Source of the DNA: Gracilibacillus boraciitolerans JCM 21714
GTDB taxonomy: Bacteria; Bacillota; Bacilli; Bacillales; Amphibacillaceae
NCBI RefSeq assembly: GCF_000521485.1
Contig: NZ_BAVS01000013.1
Span: forward strand, 24,580-88,579
Direction of reading: 5' to 3'
Length of the DNA stretch: 64,000 bases
Shown here: piece after piece, positions 29,108-40,278 of the stretch
Numbering within the stretch: position 1 is the first letter of the stretch
Layout of the letters: each line of letters opens with the position of its first letter
Notes under the pieces: generated by a model
What the model was told of the DNA's origin: nothing
The model's database searches: none
The model's input: the letters and a program-made list of their open reading frames with translations, nothing else
Program-made: the position numbers and the translations under genes

Positions 29108-29983
29108 TTACAAATCTCCTTCAAACCACTTGATCAGGGCCTGTGTTCCACGATCTTCTAATCCTTTTTTCGCTAGTTCTTCATATAATTCTAACGATAA
29201 AGCCAAACCGGGTGTTTTTATTCCCATTTTTTCCGCATTGGTTAAGGCAATTTTCATATCTTTAATAAAGTGTTTTATATAAAATCCTGGTTCAAGATCT
29301 CCTTCAATCATACGTGGAGCCAAATTAGACAGAGAAAAGCTTGCCGCAGCCCCCCCTGTAGAAATACTTTGTAACACTTGCACAGGATCTAATCCTGCCT
29401 TTTTTGCATACATAATCGATTCTGACACACCAATCATAGTGGAGGCGATATTAATTTGGTTTGCCATTTTGGTGTGCTGGCCAGATCCTGCAGGTCCTTG
29501 TAACACGATGTTTTCTCCCATCACCTGAAAAACAGGTAGCATCGTATCGAAATCCTGCTGTTTTCCACCAACCATAATCGCTAATTTGCCATTTTTAGCG
29601 CCGATATCTCCACCTGAAACTGGCGCATCTATGCTGTGTAACTGTTTTTCTTCAGCCATAGATGCAATCTTTTCTGCTAATTTTGGATCAGAAGTGGTCA
29701 TGTCGATAAGAAAAGTTCCTGGTTTAGCATTATCGATAATGCCGTTGTCTCCAAGGTAAAGCTTTTCCACATCTGAGGGATAGCCAACCATTGTAATAAT
29801 AATATCAGCATTTTTTGTAAGAGATTCGACATTATCTTGCCAAATCGCTCCTTGATGTATGAGATCAAGGGCCTTTTCTTTTGTTCTTGTAAATAAATGC
29901 ACCTGATAATCAGCATCTATTAAATGACCTGCCATACTTTTTCCCATTACACCAGTTCCGATAAAACCTATTGTTTGTGTCAT
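29108..29983 (-). CDS. NAD-dependent beta-hydroxyacid dehydrogenase (3-hydroxyisobutyrate dehydrogenase family)
   Basis: A 291-aa oxidoreductase. Rossmann start TIGFIGTGVMGKSMAGHLI, substrate loop DAPVSGGDIGAKNGKLAIMVGG, catalytic lysine region GSGQHTKMANQ, and the C-terminal ...GFYIKHFIKDMKIAL signature. Similar to B. subtilis YkwC; the true substrate (3-hydroxyisobutyrate, tartronate semialdehyde or another) is open. A seven-C run at about 29350 gives STGGAAAS with a probable extra Gly. ATG with aaggaga upstream. Confidence 0.88.
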   Translation of the reverse strand: MTQTIGFIGTGVMGKSMAGHLIDADYQVHLFTRTKEKALDLIHQGAIWQDNVESLTKNADIIITMVGYPSDVEKLYLGDNGIIDNAKPGTFLIDMTTSDPKLAEKIASMAEEKQLHSIDAPVSGGDIGAKNGKLAIMVGGKQQDFDTMLPVFQVMGENIVLQGPAGSGQHTKMANQINIASTMIGVSESIMYAKKAGLDPVQVLQSISTGGAAASFSLSNLAPRMIEGDLEPGFYIKHFIKDMKIALTNAEKMGIKTPGLALSLELYEELAKKGLEDRGTQALIKWFEGDL

Positions 29984-30069
29984 TGAAAATCTCCTTTTCT
30001 TTTACTATATCAAAAAAATGGCCACTCCGCTATTAGCTATGTAACACTGCATCGAGTATGGAAAGTAAA

Positions 30070-30101
30070 AAAACCTAGGCTTATGCGAAAGCCTAGGTTT
30101 T
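30070..30101 (-). terminator. Terminator of htrB
   Basis: A 13-bp perfect stem (aaaacctaggctt with aagcctaggtttt), a 6-nt loop and a seven-T tract on the minus strand, 24 nt past the htrB stop. Confidence 0.85.
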
Positions 30102-30124
30102 ACATATTTATTTAAAAACTTTCT

Positions 30125-31332
30125 TTATAAATTTTCCTGTTCATCTAAAGTCATGGTAGCTGTCTGAATATTTCCATCGCGGTAGAAGGTTACTGTAACC
30201 TCATCGCCAATTTTTGTTTCTCGATATAGATACGTTTTTAAATCTAACATGGAGCTAATCGCTGTGTCATTAACTTTCGTGATCACGTCATATTGTTGTA
30301 AGCCAGCATTTTCAGCAGGTGAATTTGCTTGAACCTTGGCAACCACTATACCGTTTTCGACACTTTCATCTAATTTCAATGTTTCTTGAACATGACGAGC
30401 CGGTACGGTTGATAAGTCGACGGCACTAATACCCATAAATGGTCGAACAACCTCACCATCTGTTTCTAATTGTTCAATAACTGGTTCAGCATCACTAATA
30501 GGAATGGCAAAACCAATTCCTTCTACAGTTGCTTGCGCTATTTTCATAGAGTTAATACCAATAAGTTGACCTTTAGAATTGATCAACGCTCCACCACTGT
30601 TACCTGGGTTAATAGCTGCGTCTGTTTGAATCACGTTAGTGGTCCAATCTGGTTGTCCATCACTATTGAGATCGATATCGACTGCACGATCAAGTCCACT
30701 GATGATACCTTGTGTAACAGATCCTGCAAATTCTGTGCCTAGTGGATTTCCAATTGCGATTGCTGTATCTCCAACTGTTATTTCTTCTGAAGAACCTAGT
30801 TCAGCAACTGTAGTAATTTGCTCACTTGGAATTCGCAATACAGCAAGATCTGTTAAAGCATCTGCTCCTAAAACTTCTGCATCAATATGCTCTCCATTGG
30901 TTAGAATCACCTCTACCTGTTGCGCACCTTCGACCACGTGATTATTTGTGACCACATAGCATATTCGCCATCTTTTTTGTATACAACACCTGAGCCTGTT
31001 CCGGCTGCATTAGCTTCTTCCCATAAACTTACTTGTTGGACATTGGATATTCCGACAACAGCATCAGACACTTTTTCTACTGCTCCACTAATTGAATTTG
31101 TATTATTGGTGGAGAGGTTAGTAGTTGGTACCACCTCTTCCTCTGTAGTTTGCTCCGTATCCTCTGGTGTATGAGAAGCGGTGTCTTGGCTGTCATCCAG
31201 TTGAGTTAAGAAAATCCCTCCTGTAAATAATGCTGCAATAAGACCGCCAGCAACACCGCTTATTAACATGGAGAAAGTATTTTTCTCATTATTTGTTTTT
31301 GTTGATTGCTCTCGATTAAATTCTTCGTTCAT
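30125..31332 (-). CDS. htrB: Membrane-anchored serine protease HtrA/HtrB type (frameshifted)
   Basis: A quality-control protease at the outer face of the membrane. It has a short cytosolic N-terminus, one membrane helix (about 22-45), an acidic Thr/Glu linker, then a trypsin-fold domain with His in TNNHVVEGA, Asp in ALTDLAVLRI and Ser in NPGNSGGALIN. One PDZ domain follows (NGIVVAKVQANSPAENAGL). About 402 aa. The frame breaks near 30958, where one base is missing between GEYA and YVVTNNHV. It is divergent from a CssRS-like two-component system, the B. subtilis arrangement for htrB (yvtA), so secretion-stress control is likely. Confidence 0.9.
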
Positions 31333-31524
31333 ATTTATTCACAACCTTTCGGGAAATTTGTTATTAATTTCTACACTATTGATACTACCCCCCCTCATCT
31401 GCGGCATATTAACGGAAGAATTGTAGAAAAAATGTGTAAAGTATTGAATTTATGAGGCATTACTTAATTTTTTCGGTTAAATATGCGAAAATATGATAAA
31501 GAGAGCTACGGAAAGGTGGAACAT

Positions 31525-32230
31525 ATGGTGAACCAGCAAATTTATATAGTAGAAGATGATGCTAATATTCGGGATATTGTCAATGCCTATCTTAAAAAAG
31601 AGGGGGGGTATCATGTTACATTGTTAGAAACAGCAGAAGATGCATGGGAGCTCACATCAACTGGCCAACCTGATATGTGGATACTGGATATCATGCTTCC
31701 CGGAATGGATGGATATGAATTATGCAAGAAAATCCGTCAAGTTAGTGAAGTACCTATCATTATTATTTCGGCAAAAGATGAAGAAGTAGATAAAATATTA
31801 GGTTTAGAATTAGGAAGTGATGACTATTTGACAAAACCCTTTAGTCCAAGAGAGCTAGTAGCGCGTGTAAAGCGTTTATTTAAACGTACTGAATTGCAGC
31901 CAATTCAAAATAATACGGCCTCCCATCTGATACATTTGGGCAAACTTGAAATAGATAAGGGAGCTCGCATTGTACATTGGAATCAACAAGAAATAGAGGT
32001 TACCTCAAAGGAATTTGATATGTTGGAGATTTTCGCAAGGCAACCTAATCGGGCCTTTTCCAGGGAAGAATTACTAACATTAGTATGGGGGGGATGATTA
32101 CTTCGGAAGTGATCGTGCGGTGGATGACCTTGTCAAACGTTTAAGAAAAAAGATGGATAGACTGCCGATCGAAACAGTATGGGGGGGATATGGTTATCGA
32201 TTAGAGTATGACGGGGGGGAACGGGCATGA
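31525..32230 (+). CDS. cssR: Response regulator CssR (frameshifted)
   Basis: OmpR-family regulator of about 234 aa. The receiver has acidic pair VEDD, phospho-Asp in MWILDIMLPGMDGYE, SAKD and KPFSPREL; the C-terminal winged helix ends DRAVDDLVKRLRKK..GYGYRLEY. LWILDIMLP-like and VDDLV motifs match B. subtilis CssR, and the position opposite htrB supports this. The frame breaks at a seven-G run (32087-32093) in LVWGDDYFGSD. Three other seven-G runs add a Gly (KKEGGYHV, TVWGGYGY and near the end). Start ATG 31525 behind aaaggtgg. It overlaps cssS by 4 nt. Confidence 0.9.
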
Positions 32231-33587
32231 AGCTGCAATATCAATTAACGCTTGCTTTTACCACTTTATTAGTGATTATTATGACGGTTGCAGGCATTAT
32301 CATCTATTCTCAGATGCTGCAAATGTTAATTAAAGATGAACAACGTCAGTTAGAGGACAAAGGCGAATTGATCGTTAATTTTATTTTATCTGAGGATTTA
32401 AACAATACGACAAATGTCCAACGATTATTACAAATGTTAGAACAATATAATTTGCAGGTGTTTGCTTATGATGAAGGTAGTAAAAGAATCATATTTTCGT
32501 CTATTCCAAATATGAAGAAAATAGAAGGATGGATAGCAGATTATGATCTTAATAATCCAGAACAACCTTTGTGGCAAGGAAAAGAGGATCAATATGTAGT
32601 TTCGATTATTCCGTTCTATTCTCCGAGTGCCACCCAGCAATTAGTATTGTTAACACCTTTGGATGATCTGCAAGAGGTACAGAAAAGTTTAATTAATCGG
32701 CTCTTTTTAATCTTTATCATTGGGATAGTGGTAGCCGTTTTATTAAGCCATTATTTAACGATGAAACTAGTGACGCCATTAACGAAATTACGTCATCAAT
32801 TGAAAAAATTGAAAAGCGTCAATTTGATGAAATGGAAGAAATAAAAGCAACTGGAGAGATAAAAGAAGTTGAACAGAGTGTTGTGGAAATGGCAAATGAA
32901 TTAAACAATTTTATTCAATCTCAGCATCACTTTTTTCAAAACGCTAGTCATGAATTAAAAACGCCTCTCATGACGATTCAGGGATATGCAGAAGGAATAA
33001 AAGATGGAATTTTTGAAGGAGAAGATGCAGAACGTGGGCTGAATGTTATGGTCGCAGAAATCAATCGGCTCAAAAAAATTATTAATGAAATTATCTTATT
33101 AGCGAAGCTGGATAGTGAGGCAGATATTTATCACGTGAAAAAAGTAAACGTAGAGCAATTTATCGAAAAAGTAATGGAACGGGCGATACCGATTGCCAAT
33201 GATCAGAATAAAGAAATTATCTTAACGAAAATAACGAATCACATCTTGTCATTTGACGAGGGGGGGAAGATGCTGCAGGCAGTCATGAATATTGTAACGA
33301 ATGCGATCCGTCATGCCCATCAGCGCGTAGAAATTTCAGTTCGAACGGAAAATAATCAACTGCGAATAGAGGTAGTAGATGATGGGAATGGCATCGACGA
33401 AGATGTGATACAAAAATTATTTCACCGTTTTGTGAAAGGGAAAAGTGGGGGGGAAACAGGACTTGGACTGGCGATTGCCAGAGCGATTGTTGAACGCTCA
33501 GGAGGTATAATAAAAGCAGAAAATACCATAAATAAAGGTGCAAAATTTAGCATATTATTCACCAAACATGAAAAAAATACCGATTAA
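32227..33587 (+). CDS. cssS: Sensor histidine kinase CssS (frameshifted)
   Basis: About 453 aa. Two membrane helices (about 8-28 and 160-180) flank an extracellular sensor domain of about 130 residues. HAMP-like region follows, then the H-box FQNASHELKTPLMTIQGYAEG, N-box MNIVTNAIRHA, G1 VVDDGNGI and G2 GETGLGLAIA. The frame breaks near 32799, where one A seems lost (LRHQIEKIEKRQFDEME expected). Seven-G runs give DEGGKM and KSGGETGLG. It should sense misfolded exported protein and activate CssR. Confidence 0.9.
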
Positions 33588-33665
33588 TGATAACATTTAA
33601 TTAGTAATATGATATACTAGATAAGTTGTTAAACAATGAACGCATCACTAAGAGGAGAGAATGAA

Positions 33666-35493
33666 ATGACGCAATTAAGAGAAGACCTTCGCAATATTGC
33701 GATAATTGCCCATGTTGATCATGGTAAAACTACGTTAGTTGACCAGTTACTCTATTATTCAGGAACATTTCGCGAAAATGAACAAGTAGCAGAACGTGCA
33801 ATGGATTCCAATGATATTGAGAAGGAACGTGGAATCACCATTTTAGCCAAAAACACTGCCATTGATTATAAAGACACACATATAAATATATTAGATACTC
33901 CTGGCCATGCTGATTTTGGTGGTGAGGTAGAACGAATTATGAGGATGGTAGACGGTGTATTACTTGTCGTTGATGCCTATGAAGCTGCATGCCTCAAACA
34001 CGATTTGTATTAAAGAAAGCACTCGAACAAAGATTGCAACCTGTTGTTGTAATAAACAAAATTGACCGCCCAAGTGCCCGACCTGAAGAGGTTATCGATG
34101 AAGTTCTAGATTTATTTATTGAGTTGGGTGCAGATGATGATCAATTAGAATTTCCTGTTGTTTATGCTTCAGCACTAAATGGAACGTCAAGTTTCCTGGT
34201 GAAGAACAGAAGGATACCATGGAACCAATTTTTGAAACCATCCTAGAAAAAATTCCAGCACCACTAGATAATGCCGATGAACCATTACAATTCCAGGTTA
34301 CGATGTTGGACTATAACGATTATTTGGGACGTATCGGAGTTGGCCGTGTATTTCGTGGAGCGATTAAAGTAGGCCAACAAGTTTCCCTTATTAAGACAGA
34401 TGGGAAGGTTAAAAACTTCCGCGTTAGTAAATTATTTGGTTTCATTGGCCTTAAGCGAATTGAGGTCCAAGAAGCTAAATCAGGAGATATTATTGCGATT
34501 GCTGGTATGGAAGATATTAACGTAGGTGAAACGGTTTGCCCTACTGAACATCAAGAAGCATTACCTATTTTACGTATAGACGAACCTACATTACAAATGA
34601 CCTTCGTCGTCAATAATAGCCCTTTTGCTGGTAGAGAGGGTAAGTATATTACCTCACGTAAGATTGAAGAACGATTATTGTCACAATTAGAGACAGATGT
34701 AAGTTTGCGTGTGGACCCAACTGAATCTCCAGACGCTTGGATTGTATCCGGACGCGGGGAACTGCATTTGTCTATTTTAGTAGAAAACATGCGCCGTGAA
34801 GGTTACGAACTTCAACTATCTAAACCAAAAGTAATTATTAAAGAAATCGATGGTGTCAAATGTGAACCAATTGAACGTGTACAAATTGATGTTCCAGAAG
34901 AATACACTGGACCGGTTATGGAGTCATTAGGAGCACGTAAAGGCGAAATGATTGATATGGTTAACCATGGGACTGGACAGGTTCGTATGGAATTCAAAGT
35001 ACCATCTCGGGGTTTAATTGGTTATGCAACAGAATTTATGACACAAACACGTGGATATGGAATTATAAATCATTCATTTGACGAATATGCACCATTTATT
35101 AAAGGTCATGTTGGTGAACGTCGAGAAGGTGTATTGGTTTCATTGGAAAATGGAAAAGCATCGACTTACGGTATAATGAACCTGGAAGATCGTGGTGTTA
35201 TCTTTGTTGAACCAGGTACAGAAGTCTATGCCGGGATGATCGTTGGCGAACATAATCGTGAAAATGATATAACTGTAAATATTACTAAAGAGAAGCATTT
35301 AACAAATGTTCGTTCCGCAAATAAAGATCAAACAGCAACAATTCGTAAAACGCGCAGTTTGACATTAGAAGAAGCGATTCAGTATTTAGATGATGATGAG
35401 TATTGTGAAGTAACGCCAGAAAATGTTCGTCTTCGCAAGAAAATTTTAAACAAAAATGAACGTGAAAAAGCGGCAAAAAGATCAACTGTATAA
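33666..35493 (+). CDS. typA: Ribosome-associated GTPase TypA/BipA (two apparent frameshifts)
   Basis: A translational GTPase of about 609 aa that assists 50S assembly and growth under stress. G1 [11 protein letters not shown]2 region KERGITI, G3 [16 protein letters not shown]4 NKIDRP, G5 YASALNG. Domain V carries [12 protein letters not shown]. The TypA-specific C-terminal domain ends ..[18 protein letters not shown]. Break 1 is near 33983 (one G missing, DAYEGCMPQTRF expected); break 2 is near 34192 (one base missing before [10 protein letters not shown]). Neither lies in a long homopolymer. Start ATG 33666 behind gaggaga. A terminator follows directly. Confidence 0.93.
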
Positions 35494-35499
35494 CGAATA

Positions 35500-35531
35500 G
35501 AAAACCAGTGAGAAGCCTCTCACTGGTTTTC
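35500..35531 (+). terminator. Terminator of typA
   Basis: A 14-bp perfect stem (gaaaaccagtgaga with tctcactggttttc) with an AGCC loop, 6 nt after the stop. Confidence 0.88.
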
Positions 35532-35626
35532 TTATGTTATTGTCATAATTAATTGCATTATTTTACAGGAAGCATAAAAAATTATGGTAGAATAAAAGAA
35601 GCTTTTCGAGAGGAGTCAGGTATACC

Positions 35627-36794
35627 ATGCGAAATTACATCTTTTGGCTACTACTAATCATATCTTTGTTGACAGGATGTATGAATTCAGATCAATATCA
35701 AGCACAAAATCATTCTATTAATAAAAACGAAACGGCTATCAAGGAAACAGAAGGCGAATTTATAGCATCGTTGAAACAGGAGGTTACTATTGCTGCTGTT
35801 GGAGATTTGCTGATTCATTCCACGGTATATAATGATGCATGGAATGGCGAGCGTTATAACTTTATCCCAATGCTTGAGCCAATATCTCAATATTTAAAAA
35901 GCCCAACGATTACGATGGCAAATCAGGAAACGATAATGGGGGGGGAGAAAAAATTGGTTTATCCACTATCCTCAATTTAACAGCCCATTTGAATTAGGCG
36001 ATGATTTGAAAGAATTAGGGGGGGTAGATCTTGTAACGATGGCAAATAACCATACGTTAGATCGAGGTGAACAAGCTATCCGTAACGCGATTAATCATTA
36101 TGAAAAAATAGGAATGGATTACACTGGTAGCTTTAAAAGTGAGGAAGATAAAAAGAGGATAAGAGTGATCAATACTGATGAGGGAATATCCATAGCTTTT
36201 CTCAGTTATACATATGGAACAAATGGAATGACCATTCCTCCTGGAAAAGAATATTTAGTTAATTTGATTAATCGCACTCAAATTAAGGCGGATGTGGCTA
36301 AAGCGCAAGACATGGCGGATGCTATAATTGTCAGCTACCATTTTGGAGAAGAATATCAGCCTCTGCCTAACCAACAACAAAAGGAGCTGGTGCAATATTC
36401 GGCAGATCTTGGTGTCGATGTGATTATAGGGCATCATCCACATGTACTGCAGCCCATTGAATGGGTGGAAGGGAAAAACGGCAATCAAACATTGGTTGCT
36501 TATTCATTAGGGAATTTCGTATCAGGCCAATATGAATTATATCAACGGACAGGTGGAATATTTGAATTTAAAATTTCTAAAGAGAGCAAAGATAAAACAA
36601 AAATCACGGTGCACTCTCCAGACTTTTTACCTACATTTGTCTCATTTGAAAGATCTGGTGAATCATTGAAGAATGTTGCGGTAGTTCCTCTAAAAGAAAT
36701 AGACACTCAACAATTACCAAATCGATCTAGTTATCTTGAAGAGATCAGGCAGCACTTATCTCAAAATATAGAAGATTTAGAGTTTATCGAATAA
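35627..36794 (+). CDS. CapA-family lipoprotein (polyglutamate capsule synthesis-like, frameshifted)
   Basis: The signal peptide and lipobox are LLLIISLLTGCMN. The CapA metallophosphatase-like fold follows: VAAVGDLLIH-type metal loop (here IAAVGDLLIH), MANQETI, VTMANNHTLDRG, VSYHFGEEY, DVIIGHHPHVLQP, ending near residue 388. Break 1 is an eight-G run (35938-35945, six expected: MGGEKIGLST). Break 2 is near 35974, where one T is missing (YPQFNSPFELGDDL expected). A further seven-G run gives ELGGVDLV. Relatives belong to PgsA/CapA of poly-gamma-glutamate capsules, but no pgsB or pgsC is near, so its role here is unsure. Confidence 0.85.
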
Positions 36795-36806
36795 GGAGAA
36801 TGTGAA

Positions 36807-37619
36807 ATGGAATGGCGTAATATTTATCGTGGATTGTTAATGGGAGCAAGTGATGTAGTTCCCGGTGTAAGTGGTGGTACAATTGCAGTTGTGTTAGGAA
36901 TATATGACCGCTTAATTGAAGCTATCAATGGTTTTTTTAGTAAAGAATATAAGAAACATTTAATGTTTTTAATTCCGCTAGGTATAGGGATTTTGACTGC
37001 AATTTTCTTATTAGCAGGTGTAATTGAGTGGTTATTTGAACATTATCCAAAGCAAACACAATTTGCCTTTTTAGGATTAATCATTGGTGTACTTCCTTTT
37101 CTTCTTCAAAAATCAGAAGCAAAAAGAACGTTTAAACCAAAACATATTTTTATGACCTTTCTAGGAATTTGTCTGGTGGGATCTATGATCTTTTTTCAAA
37201 CTGGTGAGCCTGAGCCTGTAATAGATTTTACAATGAGCACGTATCTTTGGTTGTTTGGTTCGGGTTTTATTGCGAGTTCTGCGATGATTTTGCCGGGTAT
37301 TAGCGGTTCCTTTTTGTTATATGTTATAGGATCATATACTACCATTATTAGTGCAATAAAAAATTTGGATATTATGATTATTTTAATAGTCGGAATTGGA
37401 ATCTTCTTAGGTATCTTAATAATGAGTAAGGTAATTCATTATTTTTTAGAGACTTTTCCTACTGCTACATATGCAGTAGTAATAGGAATGGTGATTGGCT
37501 CTGTCTTTGTTATTTTTCCCGGTTTTCCTACTAATATAAGTGGAACAGTAGTATGTGTAATTAGCTTTGCAGGAGGATTACTTTTTGCATATTTGTTAGG
37601 TAGAGTTGAATACCGCTAA
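36807..37619 (+). CDS. popT: DUF368 membrane protein, undecaprenyl-phosphate translocase (PopT) family
   Basis: A 270-aa polytopic protein with about eight helices. DUF368 signatures: RGLLMGASDVVPGVSGGTIA near the N-terminus and a second inverted half SSAMILPGISGSFLLY. DUF368 proteins have been shown to recycle undecaprenyl phosphate across the membrane for wall and envelope polymer synthesis. The gene starts 12 nt after the CapA-like gene with gaga-rich spacing, suggesting a common envelope theme. Assignment to the family is firm; activity is by family. Confidence 0.85.
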   Translation: MEWRNIYRGLLMGASDVVPGVSGGTIAVVLGIYDRLIEAINGFFSKEYKKHLMFLIPLGIGILTAIFLLAGVIEWLFEHYPKQTQFAFLGLIIGVLPFLLQKSEAKRTFKPKHIFMTFLGICLVGSMIFFQTGEPEPVIDFTMSTYLWLFGSGFIASSAMILPGISGSFLLYVIGSYTTIISAIKNLDIMIILIVGIGIFLGILIMSKVIHYFLETFPTATYAVVIGMVIGSVFVIFPGFPTNISGTVVCVISFAGGLLFAYLLGRVEYR

Positions 37620-37696
37620 ACAGAATAGTTGCGTGAAGCTTAGGTTCATGCTAATTTTGATGCAAAGAATAATTTGATATAAAGGAGTTATTAGAG

Positions 37697-38017
37697 ATGG
37701 AAGCAATTAATACAATAGAGCAATTTAATGAAATTATCGCTTCTAAAGATCCAGTAATTATCAAGTTTTATGCCGACTGGTGTCCAGATTGTAAACGAAT
37801 GGATATGTTTATCGGTGATGTTTTGGAGAAATATCAGAACTATAATTGGTATCAAATAAATAGTGATGAAGTACAGGGATTAGCAGAGCAATATGATGTG
37901 ATGGGTATTCCGAGTTTACTTATTTTTCAAAATGGTGAAAAAATCGCACATCGACACAGTGCCTATACAAAAACTCCGGGCGATATTGAGGAATTTCTTC
38001 AACAAGAGCTTGGTTAA
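37697..38017 (+). CDS. ydbP: Thioredoxin-like protein (YdbP type)
   Basis: A 106-aa single thioredoxin fold with active site YADWCPDCKRMD and cis-proline MGIPSLLIF. No signal peptide, so cytosolic. The WCPDC site differs from the WCGPC of housekeeping TrxA, so it is a specialised thiol-disulfide protein of unknown partner. ATG behind aaaggag. A terminator begins at the stop. Confidence 0.85.
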   Translation: MEAINTIEQFNEIIASKDPVIIKFYADWCPDCKRMDMFIGDVLEKYQNYNWYQINSDEVQGLAEQYDVMGIPSLLIFQNGEKIAHRHSAYTKTPGDIEEFLQQELG

Positions 38018-38045
38018 GAGACAGGATTTCCACTGTCTCTTTTTT
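38017..38045 (+). terminator. Terminator of the thioredoxin-like gene
   Basis: An 8-bp perfect stem (agagacag with ctgtctct), an 8-nt loop and a six-T tract. Its first base overlaps the stop codon. Confidence 0.82.
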
Positions 38046-38051
38046 ATGTTT

Positions 38052-38785
38052 TTATTTACCTTTATGATGAAAAGGACAGGTTCCTTTGATCGGTTTACTA
38101 TCATCTCCAATAAAAAACTGTTTCCACTCATTATGAGTAGGATCACCAAAGTGACTGATGTCAGGGTGCTTTGGTAAGTGATCCCATTTTTCTACACGTG
38201 CTCTTACTTTCTCTCTTGACATAATTCCGCCTTTCTCTGTTCCTTCTAATCCCCTAAAAATTTTCCGTGGTTGAAAACCAATGATGAGGCTATGACCTAA
38301 ATTCCTTGTTTTGCGCTGTTTGTACGCGGGTGCATTACCAAAGGCAAAGATAGGTTCGCCACCAAAATGAAAGTCCCATAAGTAGTGTTCAGGGTCTTTT
38401 GGAGCATTTTCTGGCCAAGGAGTAGCGTCCTGAGAATGAAGGTATTGCAATACTCTCCAAAAATAGTCCCGATAATATTCAATCGACCTCTCCTTTTTTC
38501 AGGTTCAACAAAAATAAATAGTCCGTGCCTTTTAGCATCGGTCCTCTCTAATAATTGCAAAAAACTTTCTACTGTTTTTGGTAGGTGACGCCAATCATCT
38601 TGTGCAAGATACGTATAACGTAATTCTCCTTTTCGTTGTCCTGTCATTCCAAAAAAACATGGGAAGGTGGGATTTGTTACGATCTCTTCGAACGTCTTAT
38701 ATTCTTGATATAACCATGATGGAAGATGGGAAGTGTTTTCCATCGAGTTTTTTGTTAATAATTGTGATTGACTAGCTTCGTACAT
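38052..38785 (-). CDS. YqcI/YcgG family protein, GntA-like heme N-hydroxylase (frameshifted)
   Basis: About 244 aa. It shows the family's FPCFFGMTGQRKGELRY, the central WRVLQYLHSQDATPWPENAP and FGGEPIFAFGNAPAYKQRKT segments, and a His/Cys end GTCPFHHKGK. The family includes GntA, a heme-dependent enzyme that N-hydroxylates a guanidino compound in guanitoxin synthesis; Bacillus members have no settled substrate. The frame breaks at 38494-38499, where A6 (coding strand) should be A7 (PEKKERSIEYYRDYF). Start ATG behind aaaggaga. Palindromes overlap its promoter. Confidence 0.82.
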
Positions 38786-38820
38786 AAAAAATCTCCTTTT
38801 TAGTTAAAAAGTTTAAGTAG

Positions 38821-38850
38821 TCACTATTAGTGATATTATAGTTACTATAT
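38821..38850 (-). promoter_or_regulatory. Operator-like palindromes in the YqcI/YcgG promoter
   Basis: tcactattagtga (38821-38833) is a perfect 13-nt palindrome and shares the half-site tagtga/ttacta with a second imperfect dyad reaching 38847. A perfect minus-strand -10 (tataat, at 38835-38840) sits between them. This looks like a repressor site; the regulator is unknown. Confidence 0.5.
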
Positions 38851-38967
38851 TCTCGAAAATGAAACAAGAGAAACATTAATTTCTAACTAAATTTATATTC
38901 TTCCCTGAGAGTTAAATAAAATTAAAAATTTTAAGAAATTGGCTAATAAAGGAGGAACACAGAAAGC

Positions 38968-40194
38968 ATGAAAGAAAATACTTACATTTTAGGGGGGGTG
39001 GTGACACCGCCGTGGTATACTTAAAAAATCGGGAAGAGTCTAATAAAGACACTCCCTTACTTGCTAAATAAATATATAGATAGTAATTATCAGTGGGATA
39101 TTGAATACTTTGGTCACCCTTTAACAGGTATTACCGAAAATTCAAAGGAAGTCATGGAAGCCTTATATGAGAAAAAGGAAGAAAAAGAATGGGATTTTGC
39201 GGTTTGTTTAACAGATCTGCCGTTATTTAAAAACCATAGTTTAATTGTTGCAGAAGCAAATGAGGAAAAAAGAGTGTCCTTAATAAGTTTACCTGGACTG
39301 GGGGCCTTTCCGCTAATTAAACGAATTAAAGAGTCTATTTTGCTTCTTGTGCAAGAGATGAATGTTGAAAAATCTAAAAATGAAGATTTGATGAGTAGTG
39401 ATAAGAATCACCATTTTATGAGAAAGCTTAAGTTTAATCAATTATCACCTATTCTAAAAGACATTTCAGATGAAAAGGATTCAAACTTTGGAGTTCGGTA
39501 TACCGTGAAATCGCGTTTGCGGGGTGGTATCCGCATGATAACGGGTATGGTAAGAGCAAACCGGCCATGGCTTTTGTTTCCTTCCTTTATCAAAATATTA
39601 ATTGTTGCATTTACTACAGGTGTTTATGCGCTTGTTTTCCCGACTTTATGGAAGTTAAGTCATAGTTATGAAGCGATGCGAATGGTGCTCGTATCTGTTA
39701 TTGCTATCAGCTTGTTGGTGTTTTGGATAATTATGTCTCATAGTTTATGGGAAAAGCGCGATAATAGGTACAGTAATTATTTGCGCAAATTATATAATGG
39801 TACCACTATACTTACCTTACTAACCACCGTGGTACTTTACTATTTTATATTATTTGTTTTTTTTATAGCCGCTGTTTTTCTCCTCATACCAATGGATATG
39901 TTAGAATCACAAATAAATAAACCGATTGGATACAGTAGCTACTTTCAATTAGCATGGATGGCTACAAGTGTCTCCACGTTTATTGGGGGGGCACTAGGTT
40001 CTAGTTTAGAAAATGAAGAAGTAGTTTTATCTGGTACGTATGGTTATCGTCAACGTCAGCGTTACGAACTTGTGAGAGAAGCACAGGAAGAAAAGAAGGA
40101 AGCCACTCAAGAGAAAAAAGAAGCAGCAGAGAAGAAGAAGGAAGCTGCTGATAGAAAACAAGAGGCAGCAGAAGAGAAAGAAGCACAAGTGTAA
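38968..40194 (+). CDS. Membrane protein of unknown function (internal stop codon)
   Basis: ATG 38968 behind aaggagg. The frame is MKENTYILG..VVTPPWYT, then TAA at 39022-39024, then in the same frame KIGKSLIKTLPYLLNKYIDS and on to 40194. The TAA stands where a Glu (GAA) would be natural. The soluble N-terminal half (..WDFAVCLTDLPLF..) is followed by four membrane helices and a charged coiled-coil tail of repeated KKEAAE units. Similar Bacillaceae proteins are uncharacterised. Seven-G runs lie near both the start (38991-38997) and helix 4. Without the stop, about 408 aa. Confidence 0.65.
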
Positions 40195-40278
40195 AATTTA
40201 AAGCAGAAACATAGAGCAAGTGAAACCATCTCATGACATTTTTCGTATAATAGAAAAGGGGGGGAAGGAGAAGATGTC

